Below, in pieces: positions 16,092 to 24,909 of a stretch of DNA of 64,000 nucleotides (position 1 is its first letter; every line of letters begins with the position of its first letter). Where the stretch lies: NCBI RefSeq assembly GCF_000717025.1, contig NZ_JNXG01000005.1, positions 186,001 to 250,000 of the forward strand. Reading direction: 5' to 3'. The notes below the pieces were generated by a model, which saw only the letters and a list, made by a program, of their open reading frames with translations, was not told the DNA's origin and searched no databases. A program made the position numbers and the translations under genes. The DNA comes from Streptomyces atroolivaceus. GTDB taxonomy: Bacteria > Actinomycetota > Actinomycetes > Streptomycetales > Streptomycetaceae.

Positions 16092-17465
16092 ATGAGCCAG
16101 CAGGGGGAGAAGCCCGCCGCCCACGAGGACGACTGGTGGCGCAGGCTGTACGACGGGACCGCGCCGGACGCAGGGCCGAGCGGCGCGGCCGACAGTCTTG
16201 ACGACCGCTTCGACTCCGCCGCGGATGCCGTGGGCGGTACGGAGCCGGCCCGGGCGGAACCTCCGGCGCGGGCGGAACCCCCGGCCCCGGTGGTGCCGCT
16301 GCCCGATCCGCGCCTGCCGGAAGCGGAAGCGGCACCGGGCCCCGTGCCGGAGCCCTCGGCCCGCCCGGTGCCGGAGCCGCCGTCACCCCGGCGTACCGTC
16401 CCGCTCGGGCGCGCCCCGTGGGAGAGGCCCGCCGGGCCCTCCCGTCCGCAGACCTTCGCCGTACGGCCACCGGCCCCGCCGCCTGCCGAACCGGCCCCGC
16501 CGGAGCCTCCGGTGCGCCCTGCCGTGGGGCACATCGGGGACCGGCCCCCCTCCTACGACGCCGAGCCCGCCGCGCTGCCCGCGTCCGGCCCCGACGACCT
16601 CGACGGCCTCGACGGCCTCGTCCCCGACACCGTCCTCGACGGCGCCCGCTACGGGACGTACACCCTGCGGGCCGCGTCCGTGCGTGGGGACTCGGCGCGT
16701 TTCCGTGGCGAGCCCCGTCGCGACGCGCTGCTCACCGCACGCTTCGGTGAGGGGGACGGCGCCCTCGTCCTGGTCGCGGTGGCCGGCGGAGCCGGAGGGG
16801 CGGGCCGGGCCCTTCCCGCCGACGCCTGTCGCTGGATCGGCGGAGCCGTCGCCCGCAGTCACGCCCGGCTCTCCGACGACATAAGGGCGGGGCGCAGGGG
16901 CGACCTCAAGTCGGGGCTGCACCGCCTCACCGACCGGACCTGCGGCAAGCTGCGCGCCCGTGCCGCCGAGCTCGGCCTGGAACCGTCCGCGTACAGCACC
17001 GGCCTGCGCTGTCTCCTGCTGTCCGCCGACCCGGTGTGCCGTACCCGGATCTTCTTCGGGGTCGGGCCGGGCGGCCTCTTCCGCCTGCGGGAGGGAGCCT
17101 GGCAGGACCTCGATCCCGTGGCCCCCGTGACCGGCGGCGCGGCGAGCGAGGAGAGCCCCGGCGGGGACCGGCTGACGATGGATCTGCAGATCACCACGCC
17201 ACCCTCCCCGTACGCCGGGCACCCACCGCCCCCGCCCGCGGAGCCCTTCCGCTTCCGCGCCTCGGTCGCCCGGCCCGGGGACACGCTGCTGCTCTGCGGG
17301 AACGGCCTGGCCGGACCGGTGCGCGGTGAGCCGGAGCTGGCCGCGGAGCTCGCGCGGCGCTGGGCCGCCGGCCCACCCGGGCTGCCCGCCTACCTGGCCG
17401 ACATCCAGCTCAGGACCAAGGGGTACGCCGACGACCGTACGGGTGCCGCTGTCTGGGAGGCGTAA
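16092..17465 (+). CDS. PP2C-like phosphatase-domain protein with a disordered N-terminus
   Basis: 457 aa. Residues about 1-165 are Pro/Ala/Glu-rich and likely disordered. Residues about 185-450 look like the PP2C-type fold seen in many streptomycete proteins (RGDSARFRGEPRRDALLTARFGEGDGALVLVAVAGG near the start, LLLCGNGLAG near the end). The usual paired Asp residues of an active PP2C (DGxGG) are not clear: the equivalent loop reads AVAGGAGGAG, so catalysis is doubtful. The ATG at 16092 has no Shine-Dalgarno. CACTAT lies 5 nt upstream at a -10 position, so the mRNA may be leaderless. No membrane segment or signal peptide. Confidence 0.75.
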   Translation: MSQQGEKPAAHEDDWWRRLYDGTAPDAGPSGAADSLDDRFDSAADAVGGTEPARAEPPARAEPPAPVVPLPDPRLPEAEAAPGPVPEPSARPVPEPPSPRRTVPLGRAPWERPAGPSRPQTFAVRPPAPPPAEPAPPEPPVRPAVGHIGDRPPSYDAEPAALPASGPDDLDGLDGLVPDTVLDGARYGTYTLRAASVRGDSARFRGEPRRDALLTARFGEGDGALVLVAVAGGAGGAGRALPADACRWIGGAVARSHARLSDDIRAGRRGDLKSGLHRLTDRTCGKLRARAAELGLEPSAYSTGLRCLLLSADPVCRTRIFFGVGPGGLFRLREGAWQDLDPVAPVTGGAASEESPGGDRLTMDLQITTPPSPYAGHPPPPPAEPFRFRASVARPGDTLLLCGNGLAGPVRGEPELAAELARRWAAGPPGLPAYLADIQLRTKGYADDRTGAAVWEA

Positions 17466-17525
17466 CCGGGCCCGCCGTGGGTTGATGGAGTCACGGACAG
17501 CCGGAGGCAGAGAGGGTGCGCACCC

Positions 17526-19268
17526 ATGGCCAAGCAGAACGTGTCGGAACAGTTCGTCGACATCCTCGTGCGGGCGGGGGTCAAGCGGCTGTACGGCGTC
17601 GTCGGCGACAGCCTCAACCCCGTGGTCGACGCCATCCGGCGTAACGCAGGCATCGAGTGGGTCCAGGTCAGGCACGAGGAGACCGCAGCGTTCGCGGCCG
17701 GTGCCGAGGCACAGATCACCGGCACTCTCGCCGCCTGCGCGGGGTCGTGCGGGCCGGGCAACCTCCACCTCATCAACGGCCTCTACGACGCCCACCGCTC
17801 CATGGCCCCGGTGCTCGCCCTCGCCTCGCACATCCCGTCGAGCGAGATCGGCCTCGGCTACTTCCAGGAGACCCATCCGGAGCTGCTCTTCCAGGAGTGC
17901 AGCCACTACAACGAGATGATCTCCAACCCGCAGCAGATGCCACGGCTGCTCCAGACGGCCATCCAGCACGCGATCGGCCGCGGCGGCGTCAGCGTCGTCT
18001 CGATGCCCGGCGACATCGCCTCGCAGCCGGCCCCCGAGAAGTCGATCGAGCACGCCCTGGTCACTTCGAGGCCCTCCGTGAAGCCCGGTGACGAGGAGAT
18101 CGACAAGCTCTGCCGGATGATCGACAAGGCCCGGCGGGTGACCCTGTTCTGCGGAAGCGGCACGGCGGGCGCGCACGCCGAGGTCATGGAGTTCGCCGAG
18201 CGGGTCAAGGCCCCGGTCGGTCACGCGCTGCGCGGCAAGGAATGGATCCAGTACGACAACCCGTACGACGTGGGCATGAGCGGGCTGCTGGGCTACGGCG
18301 CCGCCTACGAGGCCACCAACGAGTGCGACCTGCTGATCCTGCTGGGCACCGACTTCCCCTACAACGCGTTCCTGCCGACCGACGTGAAGATCGTCCAGGT
18401 CGATGTGCGCCCCGAGCACCTGGGCAGGCGGTCCAAGCTCGATCTGGCGGTCTGGGGGGACGTGCGCGAGACACTGCGTGCCCTGACCCCCCGCGTGAAG
18501 GTCAAGACCGACCGCAAATTCCTCGACCGGATGCTGAAGAAGCACGCCGACGCGCTCGAGGGCGTCGTCAAGGCGTACACCCGCAAGGTGGAGAAGCACG
18601 TCCCGATCCATCCCGAGTACGTCGCCTCGGTCCTCGACGAACTCGCCGACGACGATGCCGTGTTCACCGTCGACACCGGCATGTGCAACGTATGGGCGGC
18701 CCGCTACCTCACGCCCAACGGCAAGCGCAGGGTGATCGGCTCGTTCAGTCACGGCTCGATGGCGAACGCTCTGCCGCAGGCGATCGGAGCCCAGTTCACC
18801 GACCGGAACCGGCAGGTCGTCTCGATGTCCGGCGACGGCGGATTCACCATGCTGATGGGCGACTTCCTCACGCTCGTCCAGTACAACCTGCCGGTGAAGG
18901 TCGTCCTGTTCAACAACTCCTCGCTCGGCATGGTCGAGCTGGAGATGCTGGTGGCGGGACTGCCTTCGTTCGGTACGACCAACAAGAACCCGGATTTCGC
19001 GGCGATCGCGCGGGCCGCGGGGGCCTACGGGGTGCGGGTGGAGAAGCCCAAACAACTGGAGGGCGCGCTCAAGGACGCCTTCAGGCACAAGGGGCCCGCA
19101 CTCGTCGATGTGGTCACCGATCCGAACGCCCTCTCCATCCCGCCGAAGATCAGCGCCGACATGGTCACCGGCTTCGCGCTCTCCGCCAGCAAGATCGTCC
19201 TGGACGGGGGTGTCGGCAGGATGCTCCAGATGGCCCGCTCCAACCTCCGCAACGTGCCGCGGCCCTGA
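17526..19268 (+). CDS. poxB: Pyruvate dehydrogenase (quinone)/PoxB-type ThDP enzyme
   Basis: 580 aa. It would decarboxylate pyruvate to acetate at the membrane and pass electrons to quinone, or act as a pyruvate oxidase. The three-domain ThDP fold is complete: the N-terminal PYR domain with the catalytic Glu in RHEETAAFAAG (about 50-60), a central FAD-type domain, and the C-terminal PP domain with MSGDGGFTMLMGDF followed by VVLFNNSSLGM, the Mg-ThDP motif. The C-terminal extension after KISADMVTGFALSASKIVLDGG is the membrane-association region of PoxB. RBS AGAGGG lies upstream of ATG 17526. It is a single gene with its own terminator. Confidence 0.9.
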   Translation: MAKQNVSEQFVDILVRAGVKRLYGVVGDSLNPVVDAIRRNAGIEWVQVRHEETAAFAAGAEAQITGTLAACAGSCGPGNLHLINGLYDAHRSMAPVLALASHIPSSEIGLGYFQETHPELLFQECSHYNEMISNPQQMPRLLQTAIQHAIGRGGVSVVSMPGDIASQPAPEKSIEHALVTSRPSVKPGDEEIDKLCRMIDKARRVTLFCGSGTAGAHAEVMEFAERVKAPVGHALRGKEWIQYDNPYDVGMSGLLGYGAAYEATNECDLLILLGTDFPYNAFLPTDVKIVQVDVRPEHLGRRSKLDLAVWGDVRETLRALTPRVKVKTDRKFLDRMLKKHADALEGVVKAYTRKVEKHVPIHPEYVASVLDELADDDAVFTVDTGMCNVWAARYLTPNGKRRVIGSFSHGSMANALPQAIGAQFTDRNRQVVSMSGDGGFTMLMGDFLTLVQYNLPVKVVLFNNSSLGMVELEMLVAGLPSFGTTNKNPDFAAIARAAGAYGVRVEKPKQLEGALKDAFRHKGPALVDVVTDPNALSIPPKISADMVTGFALSASKIVLDGGVGRMLQMARSNLRNVPRP

Positions 19269-19280
19269 GCCGGGCCGCGC

Positions 19281-19309
19281 GGACGCCCCCGTGGCGCCGG
19301 GGGCCGTCC
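19281..19309. terminator. Terminator of poxB
   Basis: GGACGCCCCC (19281-19290) pairs with GGGGGCCGTCC (19299-19309) with one bulged base and an 8-nt loop, 13 nt after the poxB stop. Confidence 0.6.
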
Positions 19310-19345
19310 GGCGGCCTCGGTGGCGGTCTCGATAATGTGGGGGGC

Positions 19346-20185
19346 ATGCGACTGTTCCCTCCGGCCGGCGACGGCTCGGCGCCGGACACCGGCGTGCCGG
19401 GGGCCCGCGCGGTGACCAGGGAGACCCGCACCGTGGCGGCGCAGGACCCGGGTGCGGTGCGGGCGCCGTTCGTCATCCACGGCTACGACGAGGTCGTGGC
19501 ACTCGACACCAGCTGGAACGCCCACGCCCACCCCTGGGACGAACTGCTCTGGAACGAACGGGGCACCTCCATGGCCGTCGTGGGCGCGCGGGCGTGGACG
19601 ATCACCCCGGCCCTGGGCCTCTGGATGCCGGCCGGAACCATGCACTCCGGTTCGGCGGTCGCCGGCACATGGTTCCGCGCGGCCTTCTTCGGCCGCGCCG
19701 GCACCCCCTCGCTCTCCGACGTGCCCGTGGCGGTCGAGATCACTCCGCTGCTCCGCCTGCTGCTGGAACGGCTCGGCGACACTTCTCTCGCGGCAGGTTC
19801 CCGGACGGCCACGGAGTCGATGGTGCTCGACGTGCTCGCTCCGTCCACCAGGGAACTGCTGGTCCACATCCCGACGTCCCCGCTGCTGCGCCCTATCGCC
19901 GACGCCGTGCGGGAGAACCCCGGCGACCGGCGGACCCTGTCCCAGTGGGCGGCCGAGCTGGGTGTGAGTGCCCGAACGGTCACGCGCGCATTCAACGCCG
20001 AGACCGGCACCAGTTTCGCGCGCTGGGTCGCCGGCGTCCGGGCGCAGCACGCCGTCGGACTGCTCACCCGGGGCTGGGAGGTGGACGCCGTCGCGGACGA
20101 GGTCGGCTACCGCTCGGCGAGTGCCTTCGGTGCGGCGTTCCGGCGTACGACAGGGCTGACGCCGGGAGCTTTCCGGGCGCGCTGA
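19346..20185 (+). CDS. AraC-family regulator with cupin sensor domain
   Basis: 279 aa. The N-terminal half is a cupin sensor (HAHPWDELLWN at about 53-63, LGLWMPAGTMHSG at about 91-103). The C-terminal AraC domain has two helix-turn-helices: LSQWAAELGVSARTVTRAF and VDAVADEVGYRSASAFGAAFRRTTGLTPGAFR. Start ATG 19346 has only a weak GTGGGGGG upstream. It is followed by the siderophore importer genes in the same direction, 234 nt away. Regulators of this type often control siderophore uptake or small-molecule efflux, so it may act on that operon; the iron box between them suggests a second input. Confidence 0.88.
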   Translation: MRLFPPAGDGSAPDTGVPGARAVTRETRTVAAQDPGAVRAPFVIHGYDEVVALDTSWNAHAHPWDELLWNERGTSMAVVGARAWTITPALGLWMPAGTMHSGSAVAGTWFRAAFFGRAGTPSLSDVPVAVEITPLLRLLLERLGDTSLAAGSRTATESMVLDVLAPSTRELLVHIPTSPLLRPIADAVRENPGDRRTLSQWAAELGVSARTVTRAFNAETGTSFARWVAGVRAQHAVGLLTRGWEVDAVADEVGYRSASAFGAAFRRTTGLTPGAFRAR

Positions 20186-20301
20186 GTCCTCGGACCCCAG
20201 GCTGCCCGGGCCGGTATGAACAGGCCTCGATGTCCCGATCGCTACAAGGGGTGTCTGAAAAGGTCGATTGCGACAACGGCAGGTCTTCCATAAGGTCAAA
20301 G

Positions 20302-20320
20302 AAAGCCAAGCCTTACCTAA
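20302..20320 (+). promoter_or_regulatory. Iron box (DmdR1/IdeR-type) upstream of the siderophore importer
   Basis: The 19-mer on the minus strand matches 13 of 19 positions of the actinobacterial consensus TTAGGTTAGGCTAACCTAA, including TTAGGT and AGGCT blocks. It lies 100 nt before the substrate-binding protein gene, at a likely promoter position. Repression by iron-loaded DmdR1 is expected. Confidence 0.65.
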
Positions 20321-20419
20321 GTTTGTTGCGCGCCTCCGGTCAAAGCTCCACGCCCCGGTCCCGCACCACGCGGACGGGCCGGGCCGGTACCACTCATTCT
20401 CGAACTGGAGTACGGATCC

Positions 20420-21457
20420 ATGCGTTCACACCGCCTTCGCGTAGTCGCCGTCGCGGCCGCCCTGCTGGTGGGCCTCACAGCCTGCGGCGGGGAGTCCGAG
20501 TCCGAGAAGGGCGAGAGCGGCAAGGCCGGCTCGGGCGCGTTCCCCATGACGATCGAGCACGCCCTCGGGAAGACCACCATTCCGTCCGAGCCCAAGCGCG
20601 TGGCCACCGTGAACTGGGCCAACCACGAGGTGCCGCTGGCTCTCGGCGTCGTCCCCGTCGGCATGGCCGCCGCGAACTTCGGTGACGACGACGGCGACGG
20701 CGTCCTGCCCTGGGTCTCGGACAAGTTGAAGGAACTGGACGCCAAGACCCCCGTCCTCTTCGACGAGACCGACGGCATCGACTTCGAAGCAGTGGCCGAC
20801 ACGAAGCCGGACGTCATCCTCGCCTCGTACTCCGGGCTGACCCAGCAGGACTACGACACGCTGAGCGACATCGCACCCGTGGTGGCGTTCCCGGAGGCGG
20901 CGTGGGCCACTCCGTGGCGCGAGATCATCCAGATGAACAGCAAGGCGATCGGCCTCGCCGACGAGGGGGAGGAGCTGATCGACGAGGTCGAGGGCGACAT
21001 CAGGAAGACCGTCGCCAAGTACCCCCAGCTGAAGGGCAAGTCGGCGATGTTCATGACGCACATCGACCCCAACGACGTGAGCGAGGTCGGCTTCTACACG
21101 GCCCACGACACCCGCGCCCAGTTCTTCGAGGACCTCGGTCTCAAGACACCGGGCAGCATCGCCGAGGCGTCGGAGGGCAACAAGAAGTTCTCGCTCACCA
21201 AGAGCGCGGAGCAGGTCGACGCCTTCGACGACGTCGACATCATCACCGGCTACGGCGACGACAAGGGTGAGCTGCTGAAGACGCTGAAGAAGGACCCGCT
21301 GCTCTCCAAGATCCCCGCCGTCCAGCGCGGATCGGTCTACCTCCTGCCGGGCAGCGCCCCGCTGGCGACCGCCGCCAACCCCACGCCCCTGTCGATCTCC
21401 TGGGTGCTGGAGGACTACGTGGCCGAGCTCGCCAAGGCCGCGGACAAGGTCAAGTGA
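20420..21457 (+). CDS. Iron-siderophore ABC transporter substrate-binding lipoprotein
   Basis: 345 aa extracellular receptor for a ferric siderophore. The signal peptide ends in a lipobox, LTAC, with Cys at about residue 22, followed by a Gly/Ser/Glu-rich linker. The body is a class III binding protein: RVATVNWANHEVPLALGVVPVG, FEAVADTKPDVILASYSG and the C-terminal AVQRGSVYLLPGSAPLATAANPTPLSI. Start ATG 20420 has CTGGAG upstream. It is the first gene of a four-gene operon with two permeases and an ATPase, coupled by GTGA and TTGA overlaps, and lies behind an iron box. The siderophore is not indicated, and no biosynthesis genes are in the window, so it may import xenosiderophores. Confidence 0.93.
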   Translation: MRSHRLRVVAVAAALLVGLTACGGESESEKGESGKAGSGAFPMTIEHALGKTTIPSEPKRVATVNWANHEVPLALGVVPVGMAAANFGDDDGDGVLPWVSDKLKELDAKTPVLFDETDGIDFEAVADTKPDVILASYSGLTQQDYDTLSDIAPVVAFPEAAWATPWREIIQMNSKAIGLADEGEELIDEVEGDIRKTVAKYPQLKGKSAMFMTHIDPNDVSEVGFYTAHDTRAQFFEDLGLKTPGSIAEASEGNKKFSLTKSAEQVDAFDDVDIITGYGDDKGELLKTLKKDPLLSKIPAVQRGSVYLLPGSAPLATAANPTPLSISWVLEDYVAELAKAADKVK

Positions 21458-22497
21458 CCACGGTCGACACCCGACACCTGCCGGACGCCGCCCTGGTGCG
21501 GCGTCCGGCGCGTGTCCGGCTCCTGTGGCTCCTGGTCACCCTGCTCGCGCTGGCGGCGGTGTCGGTGCTCTCGGTCGCGGTCGGCTCGCGCACCGTCGCC
21601 TGGTCCGACGTCTGGAGCGCGCTCGGCGGTGCGGACGGGAGTCTGGAACAGGCCGCCGTCACCAAGCGGATCCCGCGCACCCTGCTCGCCGTCGTCATCG
21701 GGGCGGCGCTCGGCCTGGCGGGCGGGGTCATGCAGGGGGTGACCCGCAATCCGCTGGCCGATCCGGGCATCCTCGGTGTCAACATGGGCGCGTCGCTGGC
21801 CGTGGTCACGGGGGTCGCGTTCTTCGGGCTCACGTCGACGACCGGATACGTCTGGGTCGCCATGGCCGGGGCGGCGCTCTCGGCCGCATTCGTGTACACC
21901 GTCGGTTCCCTGGGGCGCGGGGGCGCCACGCCCCTCAAGCTCGCCCTCGCGGGCGCCGCCACCTCCGCCGCCTTCGCCTCGCTGGTGACCGCGGTCGTCC
22001 TGCCCCGCAACGACATCTCGGGGTCCTTCCGGCTCTGGCAGATCGGCGGTGTCGGCGGCGCGACCTACGAGCGCATGGGCCATGTGCTGCCCTTCCTGGG
22101 GGTGGGCTTCCTGATCTGCCTGCTCTCCGCGCGGGCGCTGAACTCACTGGCCCTGGGCGACGAACTCGCCGCCGGACTGGGGGAACGGGTCCCGGTGGCC
22201 CGTGCCACGGCGGCGGTCGGCGCCGTCGTCCTGTGCGGCGCCGCGACGGCGGCCGCCGGACCGATCGGCTTCGTCGGGCTCGTCGTACCGCACGCGTGCC
22301 GGATGATGGCCGGCGTCGACCACCGCTGGCTGCTGCCGTTCTCCGCGGTGACGGGAGCCGTGCTGCTGACCGCTGCCGACGTCGTCGGACGGATCGCGGC
22401 GCGGCCCTCGGAAGTCGACGTCGGCATCGTGACGGCGCTGATCGGCGCCCCGTTCTTCATCTACACCGTCCGCCGTCAGAAAGTGCGTGCCCTGTGA
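21454..22497 (+). CDS. Iron-siderophore ABC permease (FecCD family), first subunit
   Basis: 347 aa with about nine to ten transmembrane segments. FecCD features are clear: RIPRTLLAVVIGAALGLAGG, then GVTRNPLADPGILGVNMGASLAV, and in the C-terminal half GPIGFVGLVVPHACRMMAG, which contacts the ATPase. The GTG start overlaps the stop of the binding-protein gene (GTGA), so translation is coupled. It pairs with the second permease to form the heterodimeric channel for a ferric siderophore. Confidence 0.93.
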   Translation: MTTVDTRHLPDAALVRRPARVRLLWLLVTLLALAAVSVLSVAVGSRTVAWSDVWSALGGADGSLEQAAVTKRIPRTLLAVVIGAALGLAGGVMQGVTRNPLADPGILGVNMGASLAVVTGVAFFGLTSTTGYVWVAMAGAALSAAFVYTVGSLGRGGATPLKLALAGAATSAAFASLVTAVVLPRNDISGSFRLWQIGGVGGATYERMGHVLPFLGVGFLICLLSARALNSLALGDELAAGLGERVPVARATAAVGAVVLCGAATAAAGPIGFVGLVVPHACRMMAGVDHRWLLPFSAVTGAVLLTAADVVGRIAARPSEVDVGIVTALIGAPFFIYTVRRQKVRAL

Positions 22498-23549
22498 GCG
22501 CCCCCGCCGCCGTCGCCCGGCCGTCCGCCCTTCGTGAGGTCACCCGCGGACGGGTCAGGAACGCCTCCCGCCGCCGTCTGACCGCGCTGGCCCTCGCCGT
22601 GCTCGTCGTCGCCGCGTTCGCCGTGACACTGATGGCGGGGCAGACCTTCTACCCTCCGCGCGACGTGGTCCAGGTGGTTCTCGGGGAGCAGGTTCCCGGG
22701 GCGTCGTTCACCGTGGGGCGGCTGCGGCTGCCGCGCGCGGTGCTCGCCGTGACGGCCGGGTTCAGCTTCGGCATGGCGGGTGTCACCTTCCAGACGATGC
22801 TGCGCAACCCGCTCGCCAGCCCCGACGTCATCGGCATCAGCGCGGGGGCGAGCGCCGCCGCGGCCGTCGCCATCGTGACCCTGTCGCTCGACGAGACCCA
22901 GGTGTCGGTCCTCGCTGTCGTCGCCGCTCTCGTCGTCGCCCTGCTGGTGTACGTCCTGGCGTTCCGCGACGGGGTCGTCGGCACACGTCTCATCCTGATC
23001 GGCATCGGAATCTCCGCGATGCTCGACAGCATCACCTCCTACGTCCTGTCGCGCGCCGCCGAGTGGGACCTCCAGGAGGCCACGCGCTGGCTGACCGGCA
23101 GCCTGAACGGGGTGGGCTGGGACCGGACGGTGCCCGCGCTGGTTGCGCTCGCCGTGCTGGCTCCCGTCCTCCTGGCGCAGGGCCGCAACCTGTCGGCCCT
23201 GCAGCTCGGTGACGACACCGCCTCGGCACTCGGGGTCCGCGTCGAACGCACCCGCGTCACGGTCATCCTCGCCGCCGTAGGGCTGATCGCCTTCGCGACG
23301 GCCGCCGCCGGCCCCATCGCCTTCGTGGCGTTCCTGTCCGGTCCGATCGCGGCCCGGCTGGTGGGTGCGGGGGGTTCCCTGCTCGTACCCGCCGGGCTGG
23401 TCGGGGCACTCCTGGTCCTGGTCGCCGACTTCGCCGGACAGTTCGCCTTCGACACCCGCTACCCGGTCGGCGTCGTCACAGGGGTGCTGGGCGCGCCGTA
23501 CCTCGTCTACCTGATTGTCCGCACCCATCGGGCTGGAGGCTCGATTTGA
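22494..23549 (+). CDS. Iron-siderophore ABC permease (FecCD family), second subunit
   Basis: 351 aa, partner of the preceding permease. It has the same family elements: LRLPRAVLAVTAGFSFGMAGVTFQ, MLRNPLASPDVIGISAGASAAA and AAAGPIAFVAFLSGPIAARLVG. A cytoplasmic N-terminal Arg-rich stretch precedes the first helix. GTG 22494 overlaps the upstream stop by GTGA, and its own stop overlaps the TTG of the ATPase gene by TTGA. Confidence 0.93.
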   Translation: MSAPAAVARPSALREVTRGRVRNASRRRLTALALAVLVVAAFAVTLMAGQTFYPPRDVVQVVLGEQVPGASFTVGRLRLPRAVLAVTAGFSFGMAGVTFQTMLRNPLASPDVIGISAGASAAAAVAIVTLSLDETQVSVLAVVAALVVALLVYVLAFRDGVVGTRLILIGIGISAMLDSITSYVLSRAAEWDLQEATRWLTGSLNGVGWDRTVPALVALAVLAPVLLAQGRNLSALQLGDDTASALGVRVERTRVTVILAAVGLIAFATAAAGPIAFVAFLSGPIAARLVGAGGSLLVPAGLVGALLVLVADFAGQFAFDTRYPVGVVTGVLGAPYLVYLIVRTHRAGGSI

Positions 23550-24400
23550 CCACGTCCCACACCCTCACCGCCGAGCGGCTGACGCTCGGCTACGGCGACC
23601 GCGTCGTCGTCGACTCCCTCGACCTGACGGTGCCGCCCGGCAAGGTCACGGTCATCGTCGGGGCCAACGCCTGCGGGAAGTCGACGCTGCTGCGCTCGAT
23701 GTCCCGGCTGCTCGCACCCCGTGCGGGGCAGGTTCTCCTCGACGGCAGGCAGGTGCACCGCATGCCCGCCAAGGAACTCGCGCGCACGCTGGGGCTGCTG
23801 CCGCAGTCGCCCGTCGCGCCCGAGGGCATCACCGTGGTGGACCTGGTGGGCCGAGGGCGCCACCCCCACCAGGGTGTCTTCACCCGGTGGAGCGAGAAGG
23901 ACGACGCCGCCGTGGCCTCCGCGCTGGAGGCCACGCAGACCACGGAGATCGCCGACCGCTCGGTGGACGAGCTGTCCGGCGGCCAGCGCCAACGGGTCTG
24001 GATCGCGATGGCCCTGGCGCAGCAGACCGACCTGCTGCTGCTCGACGAGCCCACCACGTTCCTCGACGCCAGTCACCAGATCGAGGTGCTCGACCTGCTC
24101 ACCGACCTGAACCGGGCGCGGGGAACGACCGTCGTGATGGTTCTGCACGACCTCAACCTGGCGGCCAGGTACGCGGATCACCTCATCGCCCTCGCTGCGG
24201 GGCGAATCCACGCCGCCGGCCCCCCGGCGGCGGTGCTGACGGAGGAGACGGTCGCGACCGTCTTCGGCCTGCAGAGCCGGATCGTCGAGGACCCGGTCTC
24301 GGGCAAGCCCCTGATGCTGCCCATCGGCCGGCATCACGTCCGGGCAGGTGCCGGTGCGGGGGAGGCACCCGCCGCCGAGGTCGCCGAGGCCCCGCGCTGA
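23546..24400 (+). CDS. Iron-siderophore ABC transporter ATP-binding protein
   Basis: 284 aa ATPase of the FepC/FhuC group. Walker A GANACGKST (residues 37-45), signature LSGGQRQRVWIAMALAQ, Walker B LLLLDEPTTFLD and the switch His in VLHDLNLAARYA are intact. The C-terminal region (GLQSRIVEDPVSGKPLMLP) is typical. The TTG start at 23546 is unusual but supported by CTGGAGG 4-9 nt upstream and by the family N-terminus (LTAERLTLGYGDR). It overlaps the permease gene (TTGA). It ends 24 nt from the convergent barstar gene, with only a short GC-rich hairpin between. Confidence 0.93.
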   Translation: MTTSHTLTAERLTLGYGDRVVVDSLDLTVPPGKVTVIVGANACGKSTLLRSMSRLLAPRAGQVLLDGRQVHRMPAKELARTLGLLPQSPVAPEGITVVDLVGRGRHPHQGVFTRWSEKDDAAVASALEATQTTEIADRSVDELSGGQRQRVWIAMALAQQTDLLLLDEPTTFLDASHQIEVLDLLTDLNRARGTTVVMVLHDLNLAARYADHLIALAAGRIHAAGPPAAVLTEETVATVFGLQSRIVEDPVSGKPLMLPIGRHHVRAGAGAGEAPAAEVAEAPR

Positions 24401-24424
24401 CGCGCCGTACGGCGGGCGCGGTGC

Positions 24425-24814
24425 TCACATCAGCCGTAGGCTCCCGGGCCCGGCCCGGTCCGTGATGATCCCGACCAGCTGGTCGAAGAGCGTCGGACCG
24501 CGGCCCGCCCGTGCCTCGGCCAGCTCCCGCCCGACGCGCTCCCGGTTCGAGGGGTGCACCCGGGGAAGCAGGCGCTCCAGGCGGTGGGCGGTCTCCTCGT
24601 GGCCCAGCGCACGGGCGGAGTGGGCGTGGTCGCGCCATTCGATGACGAACGACCCGTCCTCGGGGGTGCCGAAACCACCGCCGAGGCAGTCCGCGAAGGC
24701 GTCGAGACTGCGGCCGAAGTAGCCGCCGGGGCCGTTCACCGCCTCACCGATCGCATCCCAGAAGCTGTCCAGGCCGGTGACTCCGGAGCCGTCGATCACA
24801 TAGGTCACGGTCAT
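24425..24814 (-). CDS. Barstar-family RNase inhibitor
   Basis: 129 aa cytoplasmic inhibitor expected to bind the RNase encoded just upstream on the same strand. The barstar fold is recognisable: TYVIDGSGVTGLDSFWDAIGEAVN at the start, then GPGGYFGRSLDAFADCLGGGFG, which holds the acidic helix that plugs the RNase active site, then FVIEWRDH. It is longer than Bacillus barstar (about 89 aa) by a helical C-terminal extension (about 85-129). I chose ATG 24814 over one five codons upstream because the barstar strand begins there. The gap to the RNase gene is 95 nt, so the two may share a transcript, toxin first. Confidence 0.88.
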   Translation of the reverse strand: MTVTYVIDGSGVTGLDSFWDAIGEAVNGPGGYFGRSLDAFADCLGGGFGTPEDGSFVIEWRDHAHSARALGHEETAHRLERLLPRVHPSNRERVGRELAEARAGRGPTLFDQLVGIITDRAGPGSLRLM

Positions 24815-24909
24815 GCGTGGAGCGTACAAGCGGGTTCTCTCCGGACCATGTCCGTGGGTCCGCGCCGCAGGTGGGGGACTACGGCGCGGACCGGACCATG
24901 GGGTGCGGA

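Noticed and set aside
16383..19088. A 901-codon open frame on the minus strand across the PP2C-like and PoxB genes
   Set aside because: It has low-complexity Arg/Gly/Val-rich translation with no domain, and lies opposite well-supported plus-strand genes. It is a high-GC shadow.
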